A DNA stretch of 64,000 bases from RGZA01 sp041917755 (GCA_041917755.1 JAYRWY010000005.1:1-64000); one strand, 5' to 3'. Shown: positions 8,810-16,265, numbered from the stretch's first letter. Numbers and translations: made by a program. Notes: generated from the sequence alone by a model not told the origin.

Positions 8810-9260
8810 GCTTATCCTCATTAATGAATTTGATTTTTTTTATTAATTCTTGTGTGCGCCTATTTTTGATAGAGCACCCCCACACATCCACCACGCACCA
8901 GCCAAGTTTTTTCAAGTCGCGCTTGTTTTCTTTATCTCGCGCTTTGTTTCTTGCAATTTTATTTGTCCAATACTCGATGTTTGTTTTTGGAATACGGTTG
9001 CCCATTTTACATTTATGGCCATGCCAGAAACACCCCATTACACGAATAGCGATTTTGTCTTTCCTAATCACAATATCTGGGCTTCCGGGCAACTTGGCGT
9101 AAGTAGAAAACCTGACGCCCTGCTTTTTCAGAATGGAGCGAACCAATAACTCTGGTTTGGTATTCTTGGACTTTACCGCCCGCATAGTTTCAGAGCGCGT
9201 TAGCTTCTTTTTGCTTTTAACCTTGGGAGCGCCTGTTTTCTTGTTTTTGTTAACGCTCAT
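8796..9260 (-). CDS. vsr: Very-short-patch repair endonuclease Vsr
   Basis: 154 residues. The family motifs are present in order: TRSETMRAVKSKNTKPE (start of the fold), LPGSPDIVI with catalytic Asp62, GCFWHGHKC (76-84), YWTNKIARNKARD, and GWCVVDVWGC. Vsr nicks 5' of the T in T:G mismatches that arise when a 5-methylcytosine made by the partner methyltransferase deaminates. It is placed just after the restriction nuclease and one gene after a cytosine methyltransferase, as expected for a repair partner. The start overlaps the nuclease stop by 4 bases (ATGA) and the stop overlaps the reverse transcriptase start. The usual VWEC end-motif is VWGC here, a small deviation. Confidence 0.93.
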   Translation of the reverse strand: MSVNKNKKTGAPKVKSKKKLTRSETMRAVKSKNTKPELLVRSILKKQGVRFSTYAKLPGSPDIVIRKDKIAIRVMGCFWHGHKCKMGNRIPKTNIEYWTNKIARNKARDKENKRDLKKLGWCVVDVWGCSIKNRRTQELIKKIKFINEDKHASR

Positions 9261-10273
9261 TTCTTTTTCCTATCAAGGAAAAGAATTGCTGAGGGTTTCC
9301 AGTCAACCGCAAGCTCATCCGCACGGCGCAGCCATTCATCTATTCTCTTGGATGGCTTGCAACTCTGCCCCCAGTATTCAACGAATAGCGCATCATCAAG
9401 ATTCTGCGCAGCGACGAGCATTTCTTCCTGTATGTCTTGCGTAGCGCGTTGAACATATATTCCACCACGTTTTTTATTTCCTTTATCAGCCACGCTTCCC
9501 GCTGAAAACAAATCGCGCACTTGCGGACAGATAATGCCTCGGTAGGTAAACGCGTATAGCGCGGGGTCATTATATTTCGTTCTTGAGCGACCAGACTTAA
9601 CCACTTGGGGGCAAAGCAAGGTAGCTTCCGCCCTAAGCATACGTTTTTCATTCTCTTCAAGGCTCATATACAGCCTTGCTTGGATGGGCAAAGAGTGGCC
9701 TTGGTCTGGCGTGTCCTCAAGCCACCATAAGCGTTCGCCTTGTTTTAACCTGCCCCGCGCATACTTGCGGACATGTTTCATTTTCTCTTCTGGTAACGAG
9801 CTGAGGAATTCGTCATAGGTCACGCCCATTTTTTGAAATAGCGATTTCTCGGCGTTAATTTCAACTTCGAAGCGGGGCACATGAGATGTTCTGACATGCA
9901 TCACGCAGTCTTCATATTTCCCCCATTTCACTTCCGGCTTACCGCCCATTTTTCCGAACAACACATAGATGTGTTTTACGCTCTCGCTGCGCGTTCCTTC
10001 AAACACGCTGTTCGCTACACTGCGCCATGTGTCTTTCTCGGTAAATTTTACTTCTATTCCGTATTCCCCAATTACGATGTCAGGAAAGACATATGGGTGC
10101 GGATTAAAATCTATGGATATGCCATGTTTCTGGCCAAGTTTTTGCAGCGCGTTTCTTACTGCGGTTTCAAAGTCTTTTGATTTTTCAAACTTTGATGTCT
10201 TTGACTCGGCGGTAAGCTTCTGCGCCACTGCGTTCAGTAATTCTTCGAACTCTTTTTGAAGCATAGCCCCCAT
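9257..10273 (-). CDS. Type II restriction endonuclease, PD-(D/E)XK fold
   Basis: 338 residues (or 335 from the second ATG at 10264). An N-terminal nuclease core shows FPDIVIGEYGIEVKF: Asp65, then Glu73-Val-Lys75, a compact PD-(D/E)XK catalytic triad. The rest has no named domain that I recognise; residues 200-330 include several Cys and basic stretches that may form the target-recognition part. It sits between the cytosine methyltransferase (63 bases upstream) and vsr (4-base overlap), so it is almost certainly the cognate nuclease of that methyltransferase. The recognition site cannot be read from the sequence. Confidence 0.75.
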   Translation of the reverse strand: MGAMLQKEFEELLNAVAQKLTAESKTSKFEKSKDFETAVRNALQKLGQKHGISIDFNPHPYVFPDIVIGEYGIEVKFTEKDTWRSVANSVFEGTRSESVKHIYVLFGKMGGKPEVKWGKYEDCVMHVRTSHVPRFEVEINAEKSLFQKMGVTYDEFLSSLPEEKMKHVRKYARGRLKQGERLWWLEDTPDQGHSLPIQARLYMSLEENEKRMLRAEATLLCPQVVKSGRSRTKYNDPALYAFTYRGIICPQVRDLFSAGSVADKGNKKRGGIYVQRATQDIQEEMLVAAQNLDDALFVEYWGQSCKPSKRIDEWLRRADELAVDWKPSAILFLDRKKK

Positions 10274-10336
10274 CCCCTTGTTATGGGAAAGATGCTAAAA
10301 CTCGGCATGAAAAGAGTCTATAGATAGCTGTTTCTA

Positions 10337-11347
10337 TTAGGCTTTGGAGCGTTTTAGGGAGTCGGCAACTGCCTCGGCAATATGCCAGGCAAGGACTGGT
10401 GGCACAGCGTTGCCTATCTGCCGTTCTGTTTCTCTAAGCTTAGCATCAAAAATAAAGCTATCGGGGAATGATTGGAACCTTGCCGCTTCGCGCATGGATA
10501 TTCTGCGCTTAAGTTTGTAGTGAAACTGGATATTGCCGTGGCATTCCGCCCGCATGGTGTGCGCGGGGCGATCAGCTTTAAGTTTTCTGTTTCCCTGCTC
10601 TGCGCTTTTTTCCGCTTTGCTCCAGATGTGATTGAACTCTGGCTTTTCACCAAGAGATTCTAAATCTTCAATCGCATCCTTGGCTGTTATCCAAGTTGCT
10701 TTGGACAACTTCGCTTTTGGCGGGGAAAACTCGCCCACATTCAATGAAGTGCCGATAATAATCACGCGCTCACGCGTCTGCGGAACGCCATAGTCTGCCG
10801 CATGCAGCAGGTGATACTGGACATCATAACCAAGACTTTCAAAATCTCGGATAACCCTATCTAATGAAGGCTTATTGTGCTTCATCAATAGGCCTTTAAC
10901 GTTCTCAGCAATAAATATCTTCGGCCTTGTGCGGCGGATAGCTTCCACCATTGCCCGATAGAGGCCGCTACGCTTGCCGTTCACGCCTGCGCCCTTACCA
11001 TTCACGGAAATATCTTGGCAAGGGAAACCACCAATCAGCACATCTGTTTTATCAGGCAAACTATCAAGAGCTTTCCACACATCACCGCAAACAATGTTCC
11101 TATCAATGTTCTTGGCGTAAGTTCGGCAAGCGGCCTCATTCAAATCATTCGCCCATACAATTCTGAATGGATGCTTTTTGTATTTTTCACCAAAGAAATC
11201 AAATCCGCCCCGAAAGCCCAAATCCATTCCGCCACAACCAGAAAACATGGAAACAACGCTGTAAATTTTTGTAACGGAGGCCTTCGCGGGAATAGCGGCC
11301 ACGTTCCTGTTTCGTGCTTGCTGTTGGACGGCGCGGAGTGGCTTCAT
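10337..11347 (-). CDS. DNA (cytosine-5-)-methyltransferase
   Basis: 336 residues with the conserved C5-MTase blocks: motif I SMFSGCGGMDLGF (33-45), motif IV GGFPCQDIS with nucleophile Cys110, motif VI ENV (148-150), motif VIII QTRERV (190-195), and the C-terminal motifs REAARFQSFPD and RQIGNAVPP. It methylates cytosine at C5 and protects the host from the adjacent nuclease. The region between VIII and IX, which sets the target, is short (about 70 residues), so the target is probably a short palindrome. First gene of the M-R-Vsr-RT train. Confidence 0.95.
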   Translation of the reverse strand: MKPLRAVQQQARNRNVAAIPAKASVTKIYSVVSMFSGCGGMDLGFRGGFDFFGEKYKKHPFRIVWANDLNEAACRTYAKNIDRNIVCGDVWKALDSLPDKTDVLIGGFPCQDISVNGKGAGVNGKRSGLYRAMVEAIRRTRPKIFIAENVKGLLMKHNKPSLDRVIRDFESLGYDVQYHLLHAADYGVPQTRERVIIIGTSLNVGEFSPPKAKLSKATWITAKDAIEDLESLGEKPEFNHIWSKAEKSAEQGNRKLKADRPAHTMRAECHGNIQFHYKLKRRISMREAARFQSFPDSFIFDAKLRETERQIGNAVPPVLAWHIAEAVADSLKRSKA

Positions 11348-11491
11348 AAAGTGCGCTCTCTTTTGAGGAGTTTCTGTTTGTGAATCATATAGCTAACGGC
11401 TTTTATCTGACAACCGGAAATTGCTGTTCTGAGGGAAAAAATCTGAGGAAATAACATATTCGCCACCTAAACCACCTAATCCTTCTAAACC

Positions 11492-12790
11492 TCACACCAC
11501 GCTTTTGAAGGGAACGATATTTTGCCCATCGCTGCCTTTCGGTTTGTTGATTAGTGCGAGGAGACGCTGTTCAACCAACGCCATAGGCTGGCGCAGGCGT
11601 TCTACGTTGGAGACAATATAGCCAGCCGTCACGTCCCCGCCGTAGCTATGGTTGACTAGCCCCTTAAGCGCATACGGCGAAATTTCGCAGGATTCAGCCG
11701 CCGTAATAAAGGTGCGGCGTAAATCATGGCATGTTACATACACGCCGGATAATTTGCCAACGCGGTCAAGGATGAATTTCGGTTCTTCAATGTGGCCGCT
11801 TTTGCTGGTGGGCGATGGAAAGACATAATCCCCCTGCCGCGCTGGTTTTTCACATTCCTGCAACAGCCTCATCACATAATCTGACATGGGCAAATCCAGC
11901 CCCTTGCCATTCTTGGTGCGGTCAGAGGCCAGCTTTATCACGCGGTTTTCATAATCCACCTCATCCCACCGCAAGGCTGCGGCTTCCGTGCGGCGCATGC
12001 CTGTAAAAAGCGTAAACAGAACAAAGGCGCGGTGGGTAGGGTTTACAAGGCGCATTGCGCCATCCACAAAAGCGGGAATCTCGCTTGGCCGCACATAGGT
12101 ATCGCGGCGCGTATCTTTATGCCAATAACGGCGCATACCACGCACAGGGTTTTCAGGTAAATCCGCCACACGTTCCCGCGCATCATTCCATACCACGCGC
12201 AGAATCCGCATTGCGCCATTGGATGTGCCGTGACCTTTGACGAATTTCTTCCCCTTGCCGCGTCTTTGAACCTCCATAGTAATTTCAGCATGGCGTTCAA
12301 TGACCATCTCGCGGGTAATGTTGCGCAGGGGCTTGGCCAGCCATTCGCCCAAATAACGTTCTGCACGTTTCCGGTAATCATCTTTTGTTTGCGGTTTAAT
12401 CCGCGCATGCTGGAGATACGTTTCCAATGCCATGCGGACGGTGAATGACTGTTTCTTTTCTTCTTTCTTTTTCAGTTCGTCTCTTTGGATTTTTTCTTCG
12501 TGGCGTTTTTTCTTTTCCTCTATCGGGTCAATTCCCGCATAGCATTTGGCGATAAACGCTTTGGCCATTCCTCGCGCCTGCTCAACCGATAACACATCGG
12601 TGCGGCCAAGCGTCTTGCGGCGTGTAACATCGCCCGGCAAAGTTTTTTGCACGATGAAGGAGCGCGTATCGGTTTTGGACGAAACCAAAACGCCAAAACC
12701 TTTCAAATCAGTGTCAAAGTAAAGGGCTTGGCCAGAAGGCGGTTTTGCCAGTGTTTTAACCGTATTTTGGGTAATTTTTAAGCTAAGCAT
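11492..12790 (-). CDS. int: P4-type tyrosine integrase
   Basis: 432 residues from the ATG at 12790, preceded by an AGGATG ribosome site; a more distal in-frame ATG at 12859 would add 23 residues with no domain. It begins MLSLKITQNTVKTLAKP, the DUF4102-type arm-binding domain of P4-family integrases, then has a Lys/Glu-rich helix (about 90-115), an SAM-like core-binding domain, and the catalytic domain: Arg266 (TGMRRTE), Lys near 293, His355-x-x-Arg358 (CHDLRRTF), His381 (VNHSYG) and Tyr391 (TAGYI). All catalytic residues are present, so it is likely active. It would recombine the anticodon-loop core CTCTTAAT. It is divergent from the intron-bearing tRNA, 157 bases away. Confidence 0.93.
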   Translation of the reverse strand: MLSLKITQNTVKTLAKPPSGQALYFDTDLKGFGVLVSSKTDTRSFIVQKTLPGDVTRRKTLGRTDVLSVEQARGMAKAFIAKCYAGIDPIEEKKKRHEEKIQRDELKKKEEKKQSFTVRMALETYLQHARIKPQTKDDYRKRAERYLGEWLAKPLRNITREMVIERHAEITMEVQRRGKGKKFVKGHGTSNGAMRILRVVWNDARERVADLPENPVRGMRRYWHKDTRRDTYVRPSEIPAFVDGAMRLVNPTHRAFVLFTLFTGMRRTEAAALRWDEVDYENRVIKLASDRTKNGKGLDLPMSDYVMRLLQECEKPARQGDYVFPSPTSKSGHIEEPKFILDRVGKLSGVYVTCHDLRRTFITAAESCEISPYALKGLVNHSYGGDVTAGYIVSNVERLRQPMALVEQRLLALINKPKGSDGQNIVPFKSVV

Positions 12791-12876
12791 GGCACATCCT
12801 GTGGTTCTGTTTCCAATTTTATATGACCTGCTGCCCGCGCATAAAACCCGTTCATTCATTTTTTCGCAGAACTGTC

Positions 12877-12905
12877 TTGCAAATAAGGCACAATGCGGTT
12901 ACAAA
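12877..12905 (+). promoter_or_regulatory. Candidate sigma-70 promoter for the intron-bearing tRNA-Lys
   Basis: TTGCAA (12877-12882), 17-base spacer, TACAAA (12900-12905); a start near 12912 would give a leader of about 35 bases. A copy of the CAAATAAGG box (12880-12888), otherwise found at the island end, overlaps the -35 element, so integrase or an accessory factor bound there could affect tRNA transcription. Confidence 0.4.
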
Positions 12906-12947
12906 AACCTCACCAAATGTTCCGCATAGGAACATCCATCTGAAGAT

Positions 12948-13270
12948 GGGCGATTAGCTCAGTTGGTAGAGCAGCTGACTCTTGACTTGATTAGGAGCCT
13001 GCGCAGGAAACCGCGCAGTGAACAGGCATCAAATTCGGTGAACGCGTCTTGTGAATGCACAAACGCCAACCCCGAGCCAAGCCACCGATGAAAATGGGTG
13101 GAAGGTGTAGAGACTAGATGGTGCCCACCTAAACGCCGCGCTTTGTTATGCAGAAGCGGCGCATGGCGAAGGTATAGTCCGGGCTACAAACCCGCGTGAA
13201 GCAGGGCGGTGAAAACCGTAGTAGTGGAGTAATCAGTAGGTCGTAGGTTCGAATCCTACATCGCCCACCA
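12948..13270 (+). tRNA. tRNA-Lys(CUU) interrupted by a group I intron
   Basis: Exon 1 is 12948-12982 (positions 1-35), exon 2 is 13230-13270 (positions 36-76, CCA encoded). The spliced molecule folds as a standard cloverleaf: acceptor GGGCGAT / ATCGCCC, D arm GCTC / GAGC, anticodon stem GCTGA / TCAGT, loop CTCTTAA with anticodon CUU, variable loop AGGTC, T arm GTAGG / CCTAC with loop TTCGAAT. The intron lies between U35 and U36. The two exons match the split host tRNA-Lys halves at every position except 28 and 42, where C-G replaces U-A. A T-run follows the CCA directly. Located inside the island on the strand opposite to the host halves; it presumably supplies the tRNA the island destroyed. 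Confidence 0.95.
12983..13229 (+). ncRNA. Group I self-splicing intron (IC3-like, 247 nt)
   Basis: The 5' exon ends in U and the intron ends in G, as the class requires. The guide sequence is contiguous: TGATTA (12988-12993) pairs perfectly with the first six bases of the 3' exon (TAATCA, P10), and GGAG (12994-12997) pairs with the last four of the 5' exon (CTCT, P1, with the U.G pair at the splice site). Core pieces closely follow the trnL(UAA) / bacterial tRNA introns: AACCCCGAGCCAAGCC, then GGTGTAGAGACTAGATGG, then AAGGTATAGTCCG (P7 halves AGACT / AGTCC). Stems P2 (CTGCGC / GCGCAG), P6 (CCACC / GGTGG) and P8 (CGCCGC / GCGGCG) can be drawn. There is no reading frame inside, so no homing endonuclease is encoded. 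Confidence 0.95.
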
Positions 13271-13294
13271 TTTTTTATGGTAGATATTCAGAAC

Positions 13295-13750
13295 TTAACT
13301 AGCAGTGTTTATCTGTTCAGCTAAACCAACCAGAAGTCCCTCCATCCCGCGTATATAACAAAGACGGTACGCATTTTCATATTGGACTATTTCACCGACC
13401 AGCTTCGCTCCATTCTTAATTAGTCGTGAAACGAGTTCGTCTATATTGGACACCCTAAACATAACTCGTAAGTAGCCCAATGAATTAACTGGCGCGGTTC
13501 TGTGGTCTGAAACAACCTCTGGTTTTAAAAATCTTGAAAGCTCTAAGCGACTATGTCCATCAGGTGTAACCATCATCGCAATCTCTACAGATTGATTACC
13601 AAGCCCTGTTACTCGCCCCGCCCATTCGCCTTGAACAGAAGCGCGTCCCTCAAGCTTCAAACCAATTTCTGAAAAGAATGTTATAGCCTTATCCATGTCT
13701 TCAACAACAATCCCGACGTTATTCATTTCAATTAATTGACTTTTCTTCAT
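13295..13750 (-). CDS. VOC / glyoxalase-superfamily protein
   Basis: 151 residues from the ATG at 13750, which has GAGAGGA upstream; an earlier in-frame start at 13813 overlaps the neighbouring gene and adds residues without a domain. The sequence has two beta-alpha-beta-beta-beta halves: MNNVGIVVEDMDKAITFFSE at the front and LRVMFRVSNIDELVSRLIKN in the second half. These are typical of vicinal-oxygen-chelate proteins such as glyoxalase I and bleomycin or fosfomycin resistance enzymes. The possible metal ligands are a Glu in EIAMMV and residues near LELSRF; the substrate cannot be predicted. Last gene of the leftward cargo train and convergent with the tRNA. Confidence 0.75.
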   Translation of the reverse strand: MKKSQLIEMNNVGIVVEDMDKAITFFSEIGLKLEGRASVQGEWAGRVTGLGNQSVEIAMMVTPDGHSRLELSRFLKPEVVSDHRTAPVNSLGYLRVMFRVSNIDELVSRLIKNGAKLVGEIVQYENAYRLCYIRGMEGLLVGLAEQINTAS

Positions 13751-13769
13751 CGTACGTCCTCTCACGTAA

Positions 13770-14210
13770 TTATTTAGAGTTGCACTTTGGCAGCGCATCA
13801 TGAATGCACACATATTCCCAAATCATCAACCTTTCTAGACTACGTATATAGGCTGAAGCTTGCGGCTCTTTCTTATTTACAGCAAGCACAGAAACATAAA
13901 CCTGACTTGCAGCTAACTTTTTAGAAAAGAGACTCTTGAACGTCATTCCGCCCGAATGGTTTTTTTGTTTCTCAAAGCCAGCCTTGCAAAATTCCTGAAG
14001 TCTTTTTCTCAAAGTGCGGCTACAAGTTTCGCCGATGTATAGTAAGGGATGGTTTACAGAAACCCTGCTGTTGGCCTTCAGGTTTTTCTTATCAATCAGC
14101 ACATAAATACCGGGGCTATCTAACGCCGTGTCAAGCTCTGCATGGTCTGCGAGGGGATGCCATTTTGAAAACTTACGAAGTTCATTATTCATATCCATTC
14201 TTTCACCCAT
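13770..14210 (-). CDS. GIY-YIG nuclease-fold protein (small)
   Basis: 146 residues. Residues 30-75 carry the nuclease signature SPGIYVLIDKK...LLYIGET...LRKRLQEF: GIY, YIG and the Arg of the first helix are in place. A downstream Glu (SLERLMIWEY) may be the metal-binding residue. The family cleaves DNA in repair enzymes, homing endonucleases and some restriction enzymes; many short members have no known role. It overlaps the upstream gene by 22 bases and is probably translated with it. The start may instead be the ATG at 14198. Confidence 0.65.
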   Translation of the reverse strand: MGERMDMNNELRKFSKWHPLADHAELDTALDSPGIYVLIDKKNLKANSRVSVNHPLLYIGETCSRTLRKRLQEFCKAGFEKQKNHSGGMTFKSLFSKKLAASQVYVSVLAVNKKEPQASAYIRSLERLMIWEYVCIHDALPKCNSK

Positions 14211-14836
14211 TTCATGATGTCAGGTCTTTTATAAGGGGAGTAACGGGTCAAATGAGGCACTATAACAATTCTTGTGGCTCTTCCCTCAATATCAGATGAA
14301 AAACGATGACAAAAGAAATTGCCCTGCCCTGAATGGATGCTTTGAATATCTAACGGGTTAAGAAACTTGCGCAAATAGGCGTACGGGGAGGCTTCCTCCC
14401 CGCTACCGAAAGCAATAATTGCTTTGGGCTGAATCATACGCATCATAAACAAGTGAATAGGCCAACAGCGAACAGCGTCTCCATCTAAATCAGGATGTGT
14501 TGTAATGCTTTTATGGCGCGTAAATACGATATTGGTCGCAGGCACATCCCTCAACTCAAAACCAAGCCCCCCAATAAAACGCCTGACCTGTTTTTGAAGT
14601 TTTTGTTCTCCGGCTGGGCGCCCTTCCCAAGAATAATCCAGATACTCGTTTCTAGGACTATCAAGATCGTTCAATGATTCCTGTATGGTACAAGTCAGCT
14701 CTCCACCGGGCTTTGTGCCAAGAAAGTAAATTGGATAAGGTCTTAACGTACTCCCTGAGCTGTAAAGTAGCTTGCCTGGCTTATCCAGCAACTCTTTTTG
14801 ATTGAGAACAAAACTTTTTAAGTCGGATATAGACAT
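14189..14836 (-). CDS. Possible uracil-DNA-glycosylase-fold protein
   Basis: 215 residues. Pieces in order resemble the UDG superfamily: IYFLGTKPGGE (compare the GxxPG water-activating loop), an Asn in ATNIVFTRHKS, a hydrophobic strand then Gly in KAIIAFGSGEEAS, and VPHLTRYSP near the end (compare the HPS loop). No single motif is decisive, and the catalytic assignments would differ from families 1 to 5, so the protein may have the fold without glycosylase activity. It overlaps the GIY-YIG gene downstream and ends 4 bases after the gene upstream, which points to a common transcript. Confidence 0.45.
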   Translation of the reverse strand: MSISDLKSFVLNQKELLDKPGKLLYSSGSTLRPYPIYFLGTKPGGELTCTIQESLNDLDSPRNEYLDYSWEGRPAGEQKLQKQVRRFIGGLGFELRDVPATNIVFTRHKSITTHPDLDGDAVRCWPIHLFMMRMIQPKAIIAFGSGEEASPYAYLRKFLNPLDIQSIHSGQGNFFCHRFSSDIEGRATRIVIVPHLTRYSPYKRPDIMKWVKEWI

Positions 14837-14839
14837 GAT

Positions 14840-15586
14840 TTATCCATCATCACCAAAACGACGAATATGCTGCCTATCAGGCCTAAACCCACCTTTGATA
14901 TAACCACATAACCATGCGGTGCAAACTTCCCCGGATTGGGTATAAGCGCTTTTATTATCAGAAAAATCGACGCTCTGAAGTAGCTTGACCAATTGCGACC
15001 CTGTTACGCCCGGGTTCTTTTCTAGCATAGCGTATATTTTACCAAAAACACTCTTTTCAGATTTTGGTTTGATTGTGCCTGCTGCTAGTCGCACATCTTT
15101 AAGTTTATCAAAACTTTTTGGCATGGAGCGCGGGTCATTAAGATGATCATCTTTATATTTTCTAACCTCTATCCCATTCACTTTGTAAGAAGAAGAATAG
15201 TCTTGGTCGTTTGTGAGGGGGCCTGTGCCATGTTTTATCTGGCCAATTGTGGTTATAAGGCTTTCTTCTCTATTCCAAGGTTCAAAATCAAAAAACGCAT
15301 CAATGGTATGAATAACATTTTTTCCAGAGCGAAGGATATGCCTGATAGTATCTAGTTTGCGACTAGAGTTATGTGTCTTTGTTGCCTCATCGAGATGCGC
15401 AAAGATTCTCTGACCTTGCCCAATTCCCACATAAAAAGGAGTGCCTTCTCCACCGAAGGCCTGAATCCCGTCGGGAATGCGCAGAATATAGGTGTAATGG
15501 CACTTTCCTTGTTGGCCGAGCAACGTCTGAAGGTGTTCCCTATTAAGAACACGGATATAGCCTATTTCAGGTGTTTCTTCTGACAT
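14840..15586 (-). CDS. GIY-YIG nuclease domain protein (ANKLE1 / LEM-3-like)
   Basis: 248 residues from the ATG at 15586; a TTG at 15622 is a possible alternative that would overlap the preceding gene. Residues 25-105 read CHYTYILRIPDG...PFYVGIGQGQRIFAHLDEA, followed by RHILRSGKNVIHTIDAF and NREESLITTIG. This is the GIY-YIG variant with a Y-YVGxGxGxR pattern seen in ANKLE1 / LEM-3-like nucleases and bacterial homologues. The C-terminal ~130 residues look like a helix-turn-helix or winged-helix region (MLEKNPGVTGSQLVKLLQSV). It may be the nuclease arm of a DNA-processing or defence cassette. Neighbours on both sides are within a few bases. Confidence 0.6.
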   Translation of the reverse strand: MSEETPEIGYIRVLNREHLQTLLGQQGKCHYTYILRIPDGIQAFGGEGTPFYVGIGQGQRIFAHLDEATKTHNSSRKLDTIRHILRSGKNVIHTIDAFFDFEPWNREESLITTIGQIKHGTGPLTNDQDYSSSYKVNGIEVRKYKDDHLNDPRSMPKSFDKLKDVRLAAGTIKPKSEKSVFGKIYAMLEKNPGVTGSQLVKLLQSVDFSDNKSAYTQSGEVCTAWLCGYIKGGFRPDRQHIRRFGDDG

Positions 15587-15614
15587 GCACAAATTCTTAG
15601 CATAATTCGCTTCA

Positions 15615-16265
15615 TCAAACAAAGTGTTGATGGTCTATAATTTTTACCATTTTCTGCGGTAGCCTGGCTCTTGCTTGTTCTTTCATTTCTTCGGGAACGC
15701 CAAACCGCGCTTCGGCTATGCCGCCTGTGATACAAGCCAGAGTATCACTATCACCACCAAGCGATATGGCTTTTCTTATCGCATCTTCAAAGCCGTCGGC
15801 TTCCAACGCGCAGATGATTGCTTGTGGCACTGTGCCTGCGCAGGATTCATTAAAGGAATAATCGGGTCTTATATCATCCACACTGGTGGATAAATCATAG
15901 CCGTAGGTTTCCTCAATTCTGCGCTGGATGCTGTTTGCATCCATGCCTTCTGCGGCAAGCCATATTGCTTCAACTGTCGCCCGCGCTCCTTTTAATCCTT
16001 CGGGGTGGTCATGGGTAATGACCGTAAATTTATCGCTTTTGGCAAGGGCTTGTTCAAGTGATGATGATAAAAGCGCAACAGGCGCAATACGCATGGCCGC
16101 GACCTGCTTAGGGGCAAGAAGTTGTTCACTATCATTGCGCTGTGAAGGTATAGCCTTTCCTTCCGCGTGTGAGGCCAATAGTATTGCCAATACCTCAGCC
16201 GCCGCAGGGAGCTTTCTCAGCACTTCTGCCGCTTCTTCTAATTGTGATTTGTTGACGCTGGTCAT
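15615..16265 (-). CDS. ADP-ribosylglycohydrolase-like protein with altered N-terminus
   Basis: 216 residues. From about residue 50 it follows the ADP-ribosylglycohydrolase / DraG family: AAMRIAPVALL, THDHPEGLKGARATVEAIW and, near the C-terminus, SLGGDSDTLACITGGIAEA with the two metal-binding Asp and Thr. The family's N-terminal part (about 60-80 residues with the first metal-binding Asp/Glu motif and the GDxxG loop) is replaced by an unrelated Leu/Ala-rich helix. It may be an inactive binder, a partial hydrolase or a decayed gene. First gene of the cargo train; it lies 28 bases upstream of the second GIY-YIG gene. Confidence 0.7.
   Translation of the reverse strand: MTSVNKSQLEEAAEVLRKLPAAAEVLAILLASHAEGKAIPSQRNDSEQLLAPKQVAAMRIAPVALLSSSLEQALAKSDKFTVITHDHPEGLKGARATVEAIWLAAEGMDANSIQRRIEETYGYDLSTSVDDIRPDYSFNESCAGTVPQAIICALEADGFEDAIRKAISLGGDSDTLACITGGIAEARFGVPEEMKEQARARLPQKMVKIIDHQHFV

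Noticed and set aside
12983..13229. Homing endonuclease frame in the group I intron
   Set aside because: The intron is only 247 bases and no frame of meaningful length is present. The GIY-YIG genes nearby are outside the intron and on the other strand, so they are not intron-encoded.
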